From Gammaproteobacteria bacterium (GTDB lineage Bacteria > Pseudomonadota > Gammaproteobacteria > Pseudomonadales > CAMLJR01), in NCBI GenBank assembly GCA_029265075.1, contig JAJUJZ010000015.1, positions 1 through 37,868 on the forward strand: 37,868 nt of DNA, read 5' to 3'. Both the position numbers and the translations under genes were made by a program. Position 1 is the first letter of the stretch. Each line of letters begins with the position of its first letter. Positions 1 through 9,817 of the stretch are shown here, in pieces. Under the pieces are notes generated by a model. The model was not told where the DNA came from, searched no databases, and saw only the letters and a program-made list of their open reading frames with translations.

Positions 1-753
1 GAGTTCGAGTTCACCGTTGGCAACTGCGACCGCTCCATCGGGGCGCGGCTGTCGGGCGAAATCGCCCGTCGCTATGGTGACCTCGGCATGTCCAGCGCCC
101 CCATTGTGCTGCGGCTGACGGGCACGGCGGGCCAGAGTTTCGGCGTCTGGAATGCCGGCGGCCTGCACATGTATCTGGAGGGCGACGCCAACGATTACGT
201 CGGCAAGGGCATGGCCGGCGGCAAGCTGGTCATCTACCCGCCGCGCAGCAGCACCTTTGCATCGCAGGAGACGGCCATCGTCGGTAACACCTGCCTCTAC
301 GGTGCTACCGGCGGCAAGCTGTTCGCCGCAGGCCGGGCCGGAGAGCGGTTTGGCGTGCGCAACTCGGGCGCAATGGCAGTGGTCGAGGGCACGGGTGATC
401 ACTGCTGCGAATACATGACGGGTGGCACCGTGACGGTGCTCGGCGCTACCGGCGTCAACTTCGGTGCGGGTATGACGGGAGGGATTGCCTACGTGCTCGA
501 TCTCGATCGCCAGTTTGTCGACCGTTACAACAGCGAACTGGTGGAGATCTATCGCGTCACAGGCGAGCCGTTCGAAGCCTATCGCAACCACCTGCGCCGC
601 ATTGTCACCGAATACGTACAGGAGACCGGTTCGGCCTGGGGTCAGCAGATTCTGGAGAACTTCTCCGACTATATCGGCAGATTCTGGATGGTGAAGCCGA
701 AGGCAGCCAATCTCGATTCGCTGCTCAAACTGACCAAGCAGAGCCCTGCATAG
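1..753 (+). CDS. gltB: Glutamate synthase large subunit, C-terminal part (partial)
   Basis: This is the last 250 codons of the NADPH-dependent glutamate synthase alpha chain, which converts glutamine and 2-oxoglutarate into two glutamates in the cytoplasm. The reading frame is open from the first base, so the gene begins upstream of the window; the ATG at 88 is internal. What remains is the right-handed beta-helix 'GXGXG' domain, visible as regularly spaced glycine repeats (for example GKGMAGG, GATGGKL, GAGMTGG), followed by the helical tail around [13 protein letters not shown]. The domain is structural and positions the channel between the two active sites. The gene ends 22 bases before gltD, so the two subunits are almost certainly co-transcribed. 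No damage is seen in the visible part. Confidence 0.95.
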   Translation, partial: EFEFTVGNCDRSIGARLSGEIARRYGDLGMSSAPIVLRLTGTAGQSFGVWNAGGLHMYLEGDANDYVGKGMAGGKLVIYPPRSSTFASQETAIVGNTCLYGATGGKLFAAGRAGERFGVRNSGAMAVVEGTGDHCCEYMTGGTVTVLGATGVNFGAGMTGGIAYVLDLDRQFVDRYNSELVEIYRVTGEPFEAYRNHLRRIVTEYVQETGSAWGQQILENFSDYIGRFWMVKPKAANLDSLLKLTKQSPA

Positions 754-760
754 CCGTTGA

Positions 761-2194
<1,434 letters not shown>

Positions 2195-2215
2195 ACGGGT
2201 GTGATCCGCTCTTGG

Positions 2216-2239
2216 GGGCACGCCTGGCGTGCCCTTTTT
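2216..2239 (+). terminator. Intrinsic terminator after gltBD
   Basis: A perfect 8-bp stem, GGGCACGC (2216-2223) pairing with GCGTGCCC (2227-2234) around a CTG loop, is followed directly by five T residues. This is a textbook rho-independent terminator 21 bases after the gltD stop. It implies that hemE, beginning at 2310, is transcribed from its own promoter, although no consensus promoter is seen in the roughly 70 bases between. Confidence 0.88.
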
Positions 2240-2309
2240 GCTTCCGCCGTGCGCTGGTCCGCGCGGCAGCCACCGGGATTCAGCGCCACTCGACCGATCG
2301 GATCCGCAC

Positions 2310-3377
2310 ATGACTGAGTTGAAAAACGACCGTTTCCTTCGCGCCCTGCAACGTCAGCCGGTGGATGTCACCCCGGTCTGGATGATGCGGCAGGCGGGTC
2401 GTTACCTGCCCGAGTACCGCGCCACCCGCGCGCGTGCCGGCGACTTCATGGGGCTCTGCATGAACCCCGAACTGGCGTGCGAGGTCACGCTACAGCCGCT
2501 GGAGCGCTATCCGCTCGATGCGGCGATTCTGTTCTCCGACATTCTCACCATTCCCGATGCGATGGGACTGGGCCTCTATTTCGAGGAAGGGGAGGGGCCC
2601 CGTTTCCGCAAGCCGGTACGCACCGCTGCCGATATCGAGGCGCTGCCCATCCCTGACCCGGAAAAGGATCTCGGCTATGTCATGGAGGCGGTGAAAACCA
2701 TCCGCCGCGAACTCAACGGCCGGGTGCCGCTGATCGGCTTTGCCGGCAGCCCCTGGACGCTGGCGACGTACATGATCGAGGGTGGCTCCTCCAAGGATTT
2801 CCGCCGCGCCAAAGCGCTGGCGTTCGACCAGCCGGAGCTGATGCATCTGCTGCTCGACAAACTGGCTCAGAGTGTCACCACCTATCTCAATGGCCAGATT
2901 CTGGCCGGAGCGCAGGCCATCCAGATTTTTGATACCTGGGGCGGTGCGCTGAGCCACGATGGTTATCGGGAGTTCTCCCTGGCTTACATGCAGCGGATCG
3001 TCTCCAGTCTGATTCGCGAGCATGAGGGACGGCCTGTGCCGGTGATTCTGTTCACCAAGAATGGCGCGCCCTGGCTGCCCGAGATTGCCGATAGTGGCGC
3101 CGATGCGGTTGGTCTCGACTGGACTGTCGATATCGGAACGGTACGAAAGCAGATCGGTGATCGCGTTGCGCTGCAGGGCAATATGGACCCGTCGGTGCTG
3201 TACGCGTCGCCGGCGCGGATTCGCGCTGAGGTGGAGGCAATTCTGGCGAGTTACGGCTCAGGCCCGGGTCATGTCTTCAATCTGGGACATGGCATCACGC
3301 CGCAGGTGGATCCGGCCAATGCCGGCGCCTTCATCGAGGCGGTGCATGAACTGTCGGCGCGCTATCACGCCGGCTGA
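2310..3377 (+). CDS. hemE: Uroporphyrinogen decarboxylase
   Basis: HemE removes four carboxyl groups from uroporphyrinogen III to give coproporphyrinogen III, a cytoplasmic step of haem synthesis. The 355-residue protein from the ATG at 2310 has the usual length, and the N-terminus [13 protein letters not shown] fits the family well. The signature [15 protein letters not shown] lies at residues 23-37, including the two arginines that bind substrate carboxylates. The catalytic-region aspartate motif [14 protein letters not shown] is intact, as are the later [15 protein letters not shown] and [11 protein letters not shown] motifs. The frame stays open upstream to 2229, but that stretch runs through the gltD terminator, so the longer start is rejected. 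hemE directly after gltBD is also the Pseudomonas order, from memory. Confidence 0.96.
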   Translation: MTELKNDRFLRALQRQPVDVTPVWMMRQAGRYLPEYRATRARAGDFMGLCMNPELACEVTLQPLERYPLDAAILFSDILTIPDAMGLGLYFEEGEGPRFRKPVRTAADIEALPIPDPEKDLGYVMEAVKTIRRELNGRVPLIGFAGSPWTLATYMIEGGSSKDFRRAKALAFDQPELMHLLLDKLAQSVTTYLNGQILAGAQAIQIFDTWGGALSHDGYREFSLAYMQRIVSSLIREHEGRPVPVILFTKNGAPWLPEIADSGADAVGLDWTVDIGTVRKQIGDRVALQGNMDPSVLYASPARIRAEVEAILASYGSGPGHVFNLGHGITPQVDPANAGAFIEAVHELSARYHAG

Positions 3378-3418
3378 CCGCGCCTCAGATCGCGTCGTAA
3401 TTCGCGGACGGCCGGTTC

Positions 3419-3979
3419 CTACTTTACTGACTGAGGTGGGAACTGGCCGATGATCTCGTTCACCGCTGCCTGCACCTGTTCCGTCACCGCATGGGGGTCC
3501 TCACTGCGCAGGGTGACATCGCGGGTGCCACGCCAGGCCAGTGAGTTGGTCTGCGGGTTGATGAAATCGATCACGATCTCCGCATGCTGGGTGACACTGG
3601 TGCCGCCGAGCGGGAAGCCCAGTGACACTCCCATGCCGACATTGCGGCCAAAACTGCCGAGGCCGACCGAGCCGCGGGCATTGGGTTCGCGCACCTGTGC
3701 GCTGCTGTTGACGAAATAGCGCACGATGAAGTCGGGGCTGGCGTTCTCTTCGCGAAAGCCCTTCGCGGCCAGCGCAGCGGCCACCGCTTCCTGCACCCGC
3801 TTTGCCAGCAGGGGGTTGAATTCCTCGCTTACCCCGCTGCGTTCCTGTTGCCAGCTATAGGCGCGCCAGCTGGAGAAGTCGGCGCCGGGATCGAAGTCTG
3901 TCACTACTCTGGTGGACTGGCACGCGGCCAGGGTGAGTACCGCGCCACAGAGAATCACCAGCCGTTGCCAGATGCTCAT
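3419..3979 (-). CDS. DUF4136-like lipoprotein
   Basis: A 186-residue predicted outer-membrane or periplasmic lipoprotein. The start at 3979 is chosen because GGAAGGA lies just upstream and because it gives a classic lipoprotein signal: hydrophobic LVILCGAVLTLAAC with the lipobox ending at Cys20. The mature part (TDFDPGADFSSWRAYSW, then a region on oxidised-looking beta strands ending in ITQQ-type helices) matches my recollection of the DUF4136 family, whose function is unknown. A glycine-rich stretch near residues 110-130 (GSVGLGSFGRNVGMGVSLGF) resembles the flexible loop of that family. It converges with hemE with about 40 bases between, and no clear terminator is seen there. Confidence 0.8.
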   Translation of the reverse strand: MSIWQRLVILCGAVLTLAACQSTRVVTDFDPGADFSSWRAYSWQQERSGVSEEFNPLLAKRVQEAVAAALAAKGFREENASPDFIVRYFVNSSAQVREPNARGSVGLGSFGRNVGMGVSLGFPLGGTSVTQHAEIVIDFINPQTNSLAWRGTRDVTLRSEDPHAVTEQVQAAVNEIIGQFPPQSVK

Positions 3980-4060
3980 GAGCAAATCCTTCCGTTCGTT
4001 CTCGAAACAGGTCGCGGTCACAGCGACGTTTGGACCAGAGAATAACGCGAGTGATCCGGA

Positions 4061-5110
4061 TCAGCTAAACAAACTCAGCTGATCTGCACGCCCCGGGCGG
4101 CGAAACTGTGTGCTGTCCAGCGGCTTATCCCGGTGATTGAAACCGAGCTGCCGTCTACAGCGGCGGAAGCGCTGACGCAGCAGGTCGGCAAAGACGCCGG
4201 TGCCGCGCATGCGGACGCCAAATTTGCTCTGGTTATTAAGACCATCGCGGGACTGGCGGATGATGCTCATGACATGGGCAGCTCGCTGCGGAAAATGATT
4301 GGCCAGCCAAGCTTCGAACAGCGGTGCCACCTCCAGTGGCAGGCGCACCAGCACGTAGCCTGCCCATTCCGCGCCCGCCTCGCGGGCGGCGGTGAGCATT
4401 GTCTCCAGCTCCCTGTCGTTAATCACCGGAATAATCGGTGCCGTCATGACGCCGACCGGCACGCCGGCGTCTGCCAGCGCGGCGATGGTGCGCAGCCGGG
4501 CGCGGCCGCTGGCGGTGCGGGGCTCCAGTCTGCGCTTCAGGTCGTCGTCGAGCGTGGTGAGGCTGATCCAGCATCGCACCAGCTGGTGGCGGGCGAGCTC
4601 CCTGAGGAGAGGCAGGTCGTCCAGGATGGCCTGGCTTTTGGTGATGATGTGCAGCGGATGACGGTGTTCAAGCAGCACCTCCAGCAGCTGGCGAGTGAGG
4701 CGGTAGCTGGCCTCGATCGGCTGGTAGGGGTCGGTATTGCCGCCGATGGTGATCGGTGCGCACTGATACGCCGGCCGCGCCAGCTCCTTGCGCAGACAGT
4801 CGGCGGCGTTGGTCTTAGCGATCAGTTTTGTTTCGAAATCGAGGCCGGGCGACCAGTCGAGATAAGCGTGCGTGGGGCGCGCGTAGCAGTAGATGCAGCC
4901 ATGTTCGCAGCCGCGATAGGGGTTGAGCGACCGGTCGAAGGGAATATCCGGCGACCGGTTGTAGCTGATGATGGTGCGGGCGCGCTCGACATGCACTTCG
5001 GTCTGCGGAATGGCCGTCTCCGCATCGGCCGCTTCAGCAGGCTCGGCCTCGCTGCGTCGGGGCGCGTAGCGGTTGGCGATATTGAGGTCTGTGCCGCGGC
5101 CTTTGATCAT
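4061..5110 (-). CDS. PA0069-family radical SAM protein (DNA-repair photolyase-like)
   Basis: A 349-residue radical SAM enzyme of the spore-photoproduct-lyase-like group typified by Pseudomonas PA0069. The cluster motif is CEHGCIYCYARPTH (CxxxCxxC), preceded by the family-typical SLNPYRGCEHGC. Downstream come the ITKSQAILDDLPLL and WISLTTLDDDLKRRLEPRT segments of the TIM-barrel. The start is set at the ATG at 5110: the longer frame starting with TTG at 5170 would begin in what looks like the -35 box and has no ribosome site. A perfect LexA core box lies 17 bases upstream, so the gene is predicted to be SOS-induced. PA0069 was, from memory, part of the P. aeruginosa LexA regulon. The substrate is unknown; a role in repairing DNA lesions is inferred from regulation and family. 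Confidence 0.9.
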   Translation of the reverse strand: MIKGRGTDLNIANRYAPRRSEAEPAEAADAETAIPQTEVHVERARTIISYNRSPDIPFDRSLNPYRGCEHGCIYCYARPTHAYLDWSPGLDFETKLIAKTNAADCLRKELARPAYQCAPITIGGNTDPYQPIEASYRLTRQLLEVLLEHRHPLHIITKSQAILDDLPLLRELARHQLVRCWISLTTLDDDLKRRLEPRTASGRARLRTIAALADAGVPVGVMTAPIIPVINDRELETMLTAAREAGAEWAGYVLVRLPLEVAPLFEAWLANHFPQRAAHVMSIIRQSRDGLNNQSKFGVRMRGTGVFADLLRQRFRRCRRQLGFNHRDKPLDSTQFRRPGRADQLSLFS

Positions 5111-5127
5111 CTGCAGGAGTAAGTTTG

Positions 5128-5143
5128 CTGTATGGGCATACAG
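5128..5143 (-). promoter_or_regulatory. LexA (SOS) box
   Basis: CTGTATGGGCATACAG is an exact match to the LexA core CTGT-N8-ACAG, with flanking TG and TA that extend the match. It overlaps the proposed -10 box and start of transcription of the radical SAM gene on the minus strand, the position expected for a repressor. The opposite-strand gene begins about 180 bases away and is less likely to be the target. Confidence 0.82.
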
Positions 5144-5170
5144 TATCTGCCGGCGTCGGCGATTTGCCAA
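5142..5170 (-). promoter_or_regulatory. Sigma70-type promoter of the radical SAM gene
   Basis: Read on the minus strand, TTGGCA (5165-5170) and GATACT (5142-5147) are separated by exactly 17 bases, with 5/6 and 4/6 matches to the consensus. The -10 box overlaps the LexA box, and transcription would begin inside the box. This supports the ATG at 5110 as translation start. Confidence 0.55.
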
Positions 5171-5322
5171 GCGCGGCCGGACGCAGATGTGGCACGCAGC
5201 AGATGACAGCCGCGCTGCCCGGCGGTAATCTCGTGCCTGATCAGTTCGTTACCGGTCAATGGGTGCGTCGTCGGGGTGAACTGTCAGAGGCGGCGAAAAG
5301 AGTGAGCGTCAAGGAGAGAGGA

Positions 5323-5667
5323 ATGCGGCGGGTTATTACGCTTCTGTTCGGCATTGCGCTGAGCTACGCGCCGGTGACGGTGGTGGCTGCCGGTCAGTTC
5401 AGCGGCGTGTCCACCAAGGGTAACCTGTCGGTGTGGCGCATCAATCACGGCAATGGTGCGGTCTCACTCTGCAGTTTCGAGGGACACAAGGAGGAGCCGA
5501 TCTGCTATCCATGGAGCGCCGGGGGGGATGCCGGCAGCTACGAGATCATCGGTGGCGATGACGTGCTGTCGACCTGGCGCATCAATGCCAGCACCGGTGC
5601 CGTCTCGCAGTGCGAATATTTTGAAGTGACGGAACCGCCGCTCTGTACGCCCTGGAGTGCCAACTGA
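5323..5667 (+). CDS. Small secreted protein with two 47-residue repeats, function unknown
   Basis: A 114-residue protein I do not recognise. The ATG at 5323 follows an excellent ribosome site (AAGGAGAGAG). Residues 1-23 form a Sec signal peptide (MRRVITLLFGIAL... ending VVAAG). The mature part is two copies of one unit: WRIN at 38-41 and 85-88, GAVS at 46-49 and 93-96, cysteines at 50/61 and 97/108, and PWSA at 63-66 and 110-113. Every landmark is shifted by exactly 47 residues, so this is a recent-looking internal duplication. Each unit has two cysteines 11 apart, consistent with one disulfide per unit in the periplasm. It lies upstream of the M48 protease gene (29 bases) on the same strand and may be co-transcribed with it. 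About 210 bases separate it from the divergent radical SAM gene. Confidence 0.8.
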   Translation: MRRVITLLFGIALSYAPVTVVAAGQFSGVSTKGNLSVWRINHGNGAVSLCSFEGHKEEPICYPWSAGGDAGSYEIIGGDDVLSTWRINASTGAVSQCEYFEVTEPPLCTPWSAN

Positions 5668-5696
5668 CGGCTACTGAGCGCCAGAAGGAGTTCGCT

Positions 5697-6491
5697 ATGC
5701 GCAAGATTTTGCTGATCACCCTGGTTGCCGCCCTGCTGGCGGCGTGCGCGACATCGCCCACGGGGCGCCGCCAGCTGATGATGTTCCCCGAGAACGAGCT
5801 GAACCAGATGGGCATTGCTGCTTATGAAGAGATCAAGCAGAAGCAGCCGCTGAGCAAGGATGCGGCCGTTAATGGTTATGTGGCCTGCGTGGCTCAGGCC
5901 GTGCTCTCCCAGCTGCCGGGCGATGAGGGGCAGGGCTGGGAGATCAACGTCTTCCAGGACGATTCACCCAACGCTTTTGCGTTGCCGGGCAAGAAGATCG
6001 GCATCCACACCGGCATACTCAAGGCTGCGGTCAATCAGGATCAGCTGGCGGCGGTGATCGGCCATGAGATCGGGCACGTGCAGGCGCGTCACAGCGGCGA
6101 GCGGCTGTCGGTGCAGACCACCGCAGGCGCGGCCGGCGTGCTGGCAGCAATACTGGTGGGCAGCGACTCGCCGGAAAAGCAGCTGGCGATCGCGGCGCTG
6201 GGCGCGGGCGCGACCTATGGCATTATCCTGCCATTCAGCCGGACCCAGGAGTCGGAGTCTGACACCATTGGGCTGCGCCTGATGGCTCAGGCCGGCTTTG
6301 ACCCGGAGGAGAGCGTTCGCCTGTGGCAGAACATGGCGTCGCTGAACGAGGGTGCGGCACCGCCGGAGTTTCTCTCCACTCACCCGGCCAGCGAAACCCG
6401 CATGCGTCGGCTGAGCGAGCAGATGGCCGATGTGATGCCGCTCTACGAGCAGGCGCGGGCGCGCGGCATTCGGCCAAACTGCAAGCGCTGA
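5697..6491 (+). CDS. M48-family metalloprotease, lipoprotein
   Basis: A 264-residue periplasmic zinc protease anchored by a lipid. The signal peptide ends in the lipobox LLAAC with Cys17. The zinc motif HEIGH occupies residues 123-127 (His123, Glu124, His127), and the third ligand glutamate is in ESESDTIGLRLM, a normal spacing for the M48C group (E. coli LoiP/YcaL and the protease part of BepA). The late motif FLSTHPASETRMRRL is also typical. Unlike BepA there is no TPR domain, so LoiP/YcaL-like proteases are the closest comparison. Members of this group degrade misassembled outer-membrane proteins. The ribosome site AGAAGGAG precedes the ATG. Its substrate here is not known. Confidence 0.9.
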   Translation: MRKILLITLVAALLAACATSPTGRRQLMMFPENELNQMGIAAYEEIKQKQPLSKDAAVNGYVACVAQAVLSQLPGDEGQGWEINVFQDDSPNAFALPGKKIGIHTGILKAAVNQDQLAAVIGHEIGHVQARHSGERLSVQTTAGAAGVLAAILVGSDSPEKQLAIAALGAGATYGIILPFSRTQESESDTIGLRLMAQAGFDPEESVRLWQNMASLNEGAAPPEFLSTHPASETRMRRLSEQMADVMPLYEQARARGIRPNCKR

Positions 6492-6510
6492 GCCCGCAGC
6501 TATGATCGGG

Positions 6511-6534
6511 CCGGGCCGTCAGTAGTCGGCCCGG
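6511..6534. terminator. GC-rich hairpin between converging genes
   Basis: CCGGGCCG (6511-6518) pairs perfectly with CGGCCCGG (6527-6534) around an 8-base loop. It lies between the stop of the M48 protease gene and the end of the serine acetyltransferase gene, whose stop codon (6519-6521) falls in the loop. No T-run follows on either strand, so efficient intrinsic termination is uncertain, but the position suits a two-way transcription block. Confidence 0.5.
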
Positions 6535-7331
6535 TGATTCATCTCCAGCGCTGGCTGCGCAGTGCAGGGCCGGCCGATCTCTGTCGCTGGCACGCCGGCG
6601 ACGAAGGTCTGCGGCGGGACATCCTTCAGCACCACGCTGCCCGCGCAGATTTGTGCACAATCGCCGATGCGGATATTGCCGAGAATCTTGGCGCCGGCAC
6701 TGATCAGCACACCATTGCCCACTTTCGGGTGGCGGTCGCCGTCCTCTTTGCCGGTGCCGCCCAGCGTCACCGACTGCATGATCGAGACGTTGTCGCCGAC
6801 CACGGCCGTTTCCCCAATCACCACGCCAGTGGCGTGATCCAGCAGGATGCCGCTGCCAAGCCGCGCGGCCGGATGGATGTCGACGCCGAACTCACCCGAT
6901 ACGCGGTTCTGGAAGAACAGCGCCAGCGACTGCCGGCCCTGGCGCCACAGCCAGTGGGCCACGCGGTGCGCCTGGAGCGCATGAAATCCCTTGAAATAAA
7001 GGAACGGTGCCGAATAGCTGTGGCAGGCCGGATCACGATCGAAGAAGGCCTGCAGATCGCGGCGCAGCGCCACGCCGATCGACGGGTCGTTGGCGAGCGC
7101 CTGCTCGATCACATCGCGAACCAGCAGCGCCGACGCCGTGGGACTGTCCAGCTTGTGCGCCAGATGGAAGCTGAGCGCGGATTCCAGCGTCGGGTGATTG
7201 AGGATGGTGGCATGCAGAAAGCTGGCGAGCACGGGTTCGCGCGCCGCCTCGGCGATGGTCTCGTCGCGGATGGTCTGCCACAGCGGGTCGAGACTGGCAC
7301 CGCGTGCCTGATGCTGGGGCTGGGTTGGCAT
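6519..7331 (-). CDS. cysE: Serine O-acetyltransferase (CysE type)
   Basis: This 270-residue enzyme transfers acetyl from acetyl-CoA to L-serine, giving O-acetylserine, the first step of cysteine synthesis. The start at 7331 has GGAGG eight bases upstream; the frame continues further but without family similarity. Residues from about 10 to 140 form the all-helical N-terminal domain (DPLWQTIRDETIAEAAREP). The rest is a left-handed beta-helix of hexapeptide repeats with the active-site region DIHPAARLGSGILLDHATG, then GETAVVGDNVSIMQSVTLGGTGK. Length and domain order match E. coli CysE. A second, different serine acetyltransferase lies at 30574-31479 in this window. Confidence 0.94.
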   Translation of the reverse strand: MPTQPQHQARGASLDPLWQTIRDETIAEAAREPVLASFLHATILNHPTLESALSFHLAHKLDSPTASALLVRDVIEQALANDPSIGVALRRDLQAFFDRDPACHSYSAPFLYFKGFHALQAHRVAHWLWRQGRQSLALFFQNRVSGEFGVDIHPAARLGSGILLDHATGVVIGETAVVGDNVSIMQSVTLGGTGKEDGDRHPKVGNGVLISAGAKILGNIRIGDCAQICAGSVVLKDVPPQTFVAGVPATEIGRPCTAQPALEMNHRADY

Positions 7332-7425
7332 GGTCAAGGCCTCCGGATCTGGCCTGCGAACAGGAACTGACAGATGACGATGTGGCGGGCACACCGAAGG
7401 AGGCGCAGTATAACGCTGCTGGCTG

Positions 7426-8715
7426 TCAGTCTGCTCGTGCGTCCTCCAGGGCGTCGGCATAAAGTGCCGCATCCAGCAGCAGCGGCAGGATGAGACGCTC
7501 GACACCGGCTTCCATCTGCTCGAGGTCCCGGCTTTCCGCCAGCGTAAGTAATTCGGCAGCAGCGGCGCGGCTGAGATTGCGCACCGGCGGCAGCAGTTCA
7601 CCCTCGTCTACCGTCAGCAGCCGCTGCTGGAGCCACTCGGGGCGCTCCACGCTGAGCTGGCCGAATGCAATGCCGGCATAGTCGGCAATCAGATCGGTGG
7701 GGTCGAAGGCGGCGCGATGTTGCTGGTCCTCCAGCTCCTTATAAAGACCGACACGGCTGGCAAGCTGCTCGTCGCCATAACTGGCCATCAGCGCTGACAG
7801 CACGAAGTGCTGCGCCAGATCATGGCGGCGCTGCAGAGTGAAGCGCGGACGAATGCGCACCTCCGCGGCCAGCCGGTCGTCCCCGCCGATCAGTTCGAGC
7901 AGGCGTGGCGGCACGCTGTGCAGCGTCAGTGCCAGCAACATGGCGCGGCTTTCGACCACCGGCTCCGCACTGCCTTCCTGCATTAGCACGGCCAGGGGCT
8001 GCAGCGCCGCTGCCAGGGACAGGGTCTGGCCGTGACGCAGGCCGGGCAGTGTCTGCAGGGCAGCGACATAACGATGCGCCTGTTCCCGAACCGCGGGGCC
8101 GAACAGCAGGTCGCCCTGCTCCTCGATTACCTCCTGGCGCAGCGCCGCGGTCAGCGCAAATTCGGCGCGCAGTCCGTCATTGCTGATCTGTACATCCTGC
8201 AGTGATGCCAGCGCGCGTTCCGCCTGCTGCCATTCCGGTCGGGAACTGAGCAGACGACGTACCTCGGCAGCCACCAGCGGCACCACCACCTGTGGCAGCC
8301 GCACCTGGCCGATACGCAGCTCGTTCAGCCGCAGAAAGCGATCACCGTCTTCTGTCAGCCGAGTGCTCACATTGAGCCAGCGGTTTCCGGCTGGCGCCCG
8401 CGTGCTCAGATGCAGGAGCGCCTGATTCTCGGCCAGCTGAACGCGGGCACCGGCCGGCACCGGCCAGCGCGTCAGAGCCAGCGCGAGCAGTTCATCGAGG
8501 TCAGGCCCCGTGAGAGTGATGACACCGCTCTGGGCATCCAGCAGACGGGTCTGCTGACGCAGCAGCTCATGAGCGCTCTGCAGCTGTTCCCGGGTCGGTG
8601 CCCCGGTGGCCGGAGCCACCGTCGGTTCGGCTTCGAGCACCAGCGTCCAGAGAATGACCAGGCCGGCCACCAGACTCAGCAGTAAAAAGACAACAATGGA
8701 GACCAGCGTTCGCAT
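7426..8715 (-). CDS. Membrane-anchored protein of unknown function downstream of srkA
   Basis: A 429-residue protein I cannot assign. Residues 5-28 (VSIVVFLLLSLVAGLVILWTLV) form a single N-terminal membrane anchor, leaving the rest in the periplasm. The remainder is rich in Leu, Ala, Arg and Glu and looks largely helical after residue 130, with a predicted strand-rich segment near 60-125. No metal, nucleotide or protease motif is visible. Its start lies 15 bases after the srkA stop, with AGGAAG upstream, so the two genes probably form an operon and may share a role in envelope or stress physiology. That link is inferred from position only. A TTG just before the ATG could be an alternative start. 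Confidence 0.75.
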   Translation of the reverse strand: MRTLVSIVVFLLLSLVAGLVILWTLVLEAEPTVAPATGAPTREQLQSAHELLRQQTRLLDAQSGVITLTGPDLDELLALALTRWPVPAGARVQLAENQALLHLSTRAPAGNRWLNVSTRLTEDGDRFLRLNELRIGQVRLPQVVVPLVAAEVRRLLSSRPEWQQAERALASLQDVQISNDGLRAEFALTAALRQEVIEEQGDLLFGPAVREQAHRYVAALQTLPGLRHGQTLSLAAALQPLAVLMQEGSAEPVVESRAMLLALTLHSVPPRLLELIGGDDRLAAEVRIRPRFTLQRRHDLAQHFVLSALMASYGDEQLASRVGLYKELEDQQHRAAFDPTDLIADYAGIAFGQLSVERPEWLQQRLLTVDEGELLPPVRNLSRAAAAELLTLAESRDLEQMEAGVERLILPLLLDAALYADALEDARAD

Positions 8716-8730
8716 CAACGACTTCCTGGC

Positions 8731-9723
8731 TCAGAACAGGCGGAGTGGCGGTTCCTGCAGTGCGGCGAATTGCTCGCGCAGCTCCAGGATATGGTCGGCC
8801 CAGTACCGCTCGGAGCCAAACCAGGGAAAACCGCCGGGAAAGGCAGGATCCTCCCAGCGCTGTGCCAGCCAGGCGGCAAAATGCAGTAGTCGCAGGGCGC
8901 GCAGCGGCTCGATCAGGTTGAGCTCGGCAAAGTCGAAATCGCGGAATTCGTTATAGCCTTCGAGCAGCTCGCTGAGCTGGACGGTCTGCTCCTGCGAAGC
9001 GCCGGAGAGCATCATCCAGAGATCCTGCATCGCCGGGATCATGCGGCTGTCGTCGAGGTCGACGAACCAGAACTGATCGTTGCGATTGAGGATGTTCCCC
9101 ATGTGGCAGTCGCCGTGGCCGCGCAGATAACGCGGCGGTGTGGCGGCGAAGCGTTCCCGCACCAGCGCCAGAATATCCTCGGCCAGCGTGACATAAGCTG
9201 GGCGCAGGCTGGCCGGAATCGCATGCTCGGCCACCCACTGATAGCTGCGGGTGCCGAACGAATCGACGTCGAGCGTGGGGCGGAATTCGAAGGGGCGCAG
9301 TTCGCCGATACTGTGCATCCGCGCCAGCAGCCGTCCCAGGGAGAGCAGCGTATCCGGATCACCCAGCTCGGGCGCGTGGCCACCGTGCCGCGGGAACAGC
9401 GCAAAGCGAAACTGCTGGTAACGGAACAGCGTGCGGCCGTCAGCGTCGGCCAGCGGTGCTACGACGGGCAGTTCGGCGGCGACCAGCTCCTGCGAAAAGC
9501 TGTGCTCCTCAAGAATCTGCTCATCGCTCCAGCGCTGCGGACGGTAGAACTTGGCGATAAGTGGCGTCTCGCCCTCGATGCCAACCTGATAAACCCGGTT
9601 TTCATAACTGTTCAGAGCGAGGACACGCAGATCCGACAGGCGACCGGTGCTTTCGACAGCTTCCACGATCAGGTCGGGCGAAAGCTGGCTGAAAGGGTGC
9701 GGATCGGTCGTTGCTGTCGTCAT
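8731..9723 (-). CDS. srkA: Stress response protein kinase SrkA (YihE family)
   Basis: A 330-residue serine/threonine kinase of the aminoglycoside-phosphotransferase fold, related to E. coli SrkA (YihE), which protects cells from stress-induced death. The N-terminal lobe shows the family segment ALNSYENRVYQVGIE and the lysine strand TPLIAKFYRPQRWSDEQILEEH. The catalytic loop is HGDCHMGNIL (His-Gly-Asp...Asn), followed by the metal-binding FVDLDDS. These are all intact. The ATG at 9723 has GGAGAGGA directly upstream; a GTG at 9741 is possible but less likely. It is first in a two-gene unit with the unknown gene at 7426-8715. The 94 bases between comF and srkA show no obvious promoter. Confidence 0.92.
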   Translation of the reverse strand: MTTATTDPHPFSQLSPDLIVEAVESTGRLSDLRVLALNSYENRVYQVGIEGETPLIAKFYRPQRWSDEQILEEHSFSQELVAAELPVVAPLADADGRTLFRYQQFRFALFPRHGGHAPELGDPDTLLSLGRLLARMHSIGELRPFEFRPTLDVDSFGTRSYQWVAEHAIPASLRPAYVTLAEDILALVRERFAATPPRYLRGHGDCHMGNILNRNDQFWFVDLDDSRMIPAMQDLWMMLSGASQEQTVQLSELLEGYNEFRDFDFAELNLIEPLRALRLLHFAAWLAQRWEDPAFPGGFPWFGSERYWADHILELREQFAALQEPPLRLF

Positions 9724-9817
9724 GATCCTCTCCTCTGCCACGGCTGGCCTGGCGATCGGCCCGGGCGCGTGCGCCCACTCTAGTGCTACCTGAAGATGGC
9801 CGCAACCGGCGCTGTCG

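Noticed and set aside
4133-5122. A 329-codon plus-strand frame opposite the radical SAM gene
   Set aside because: The opposite strand has a complete CxxxCxxC enzyme with promoter and LexA box; this frame has no ribosome site and shadow-like composition.
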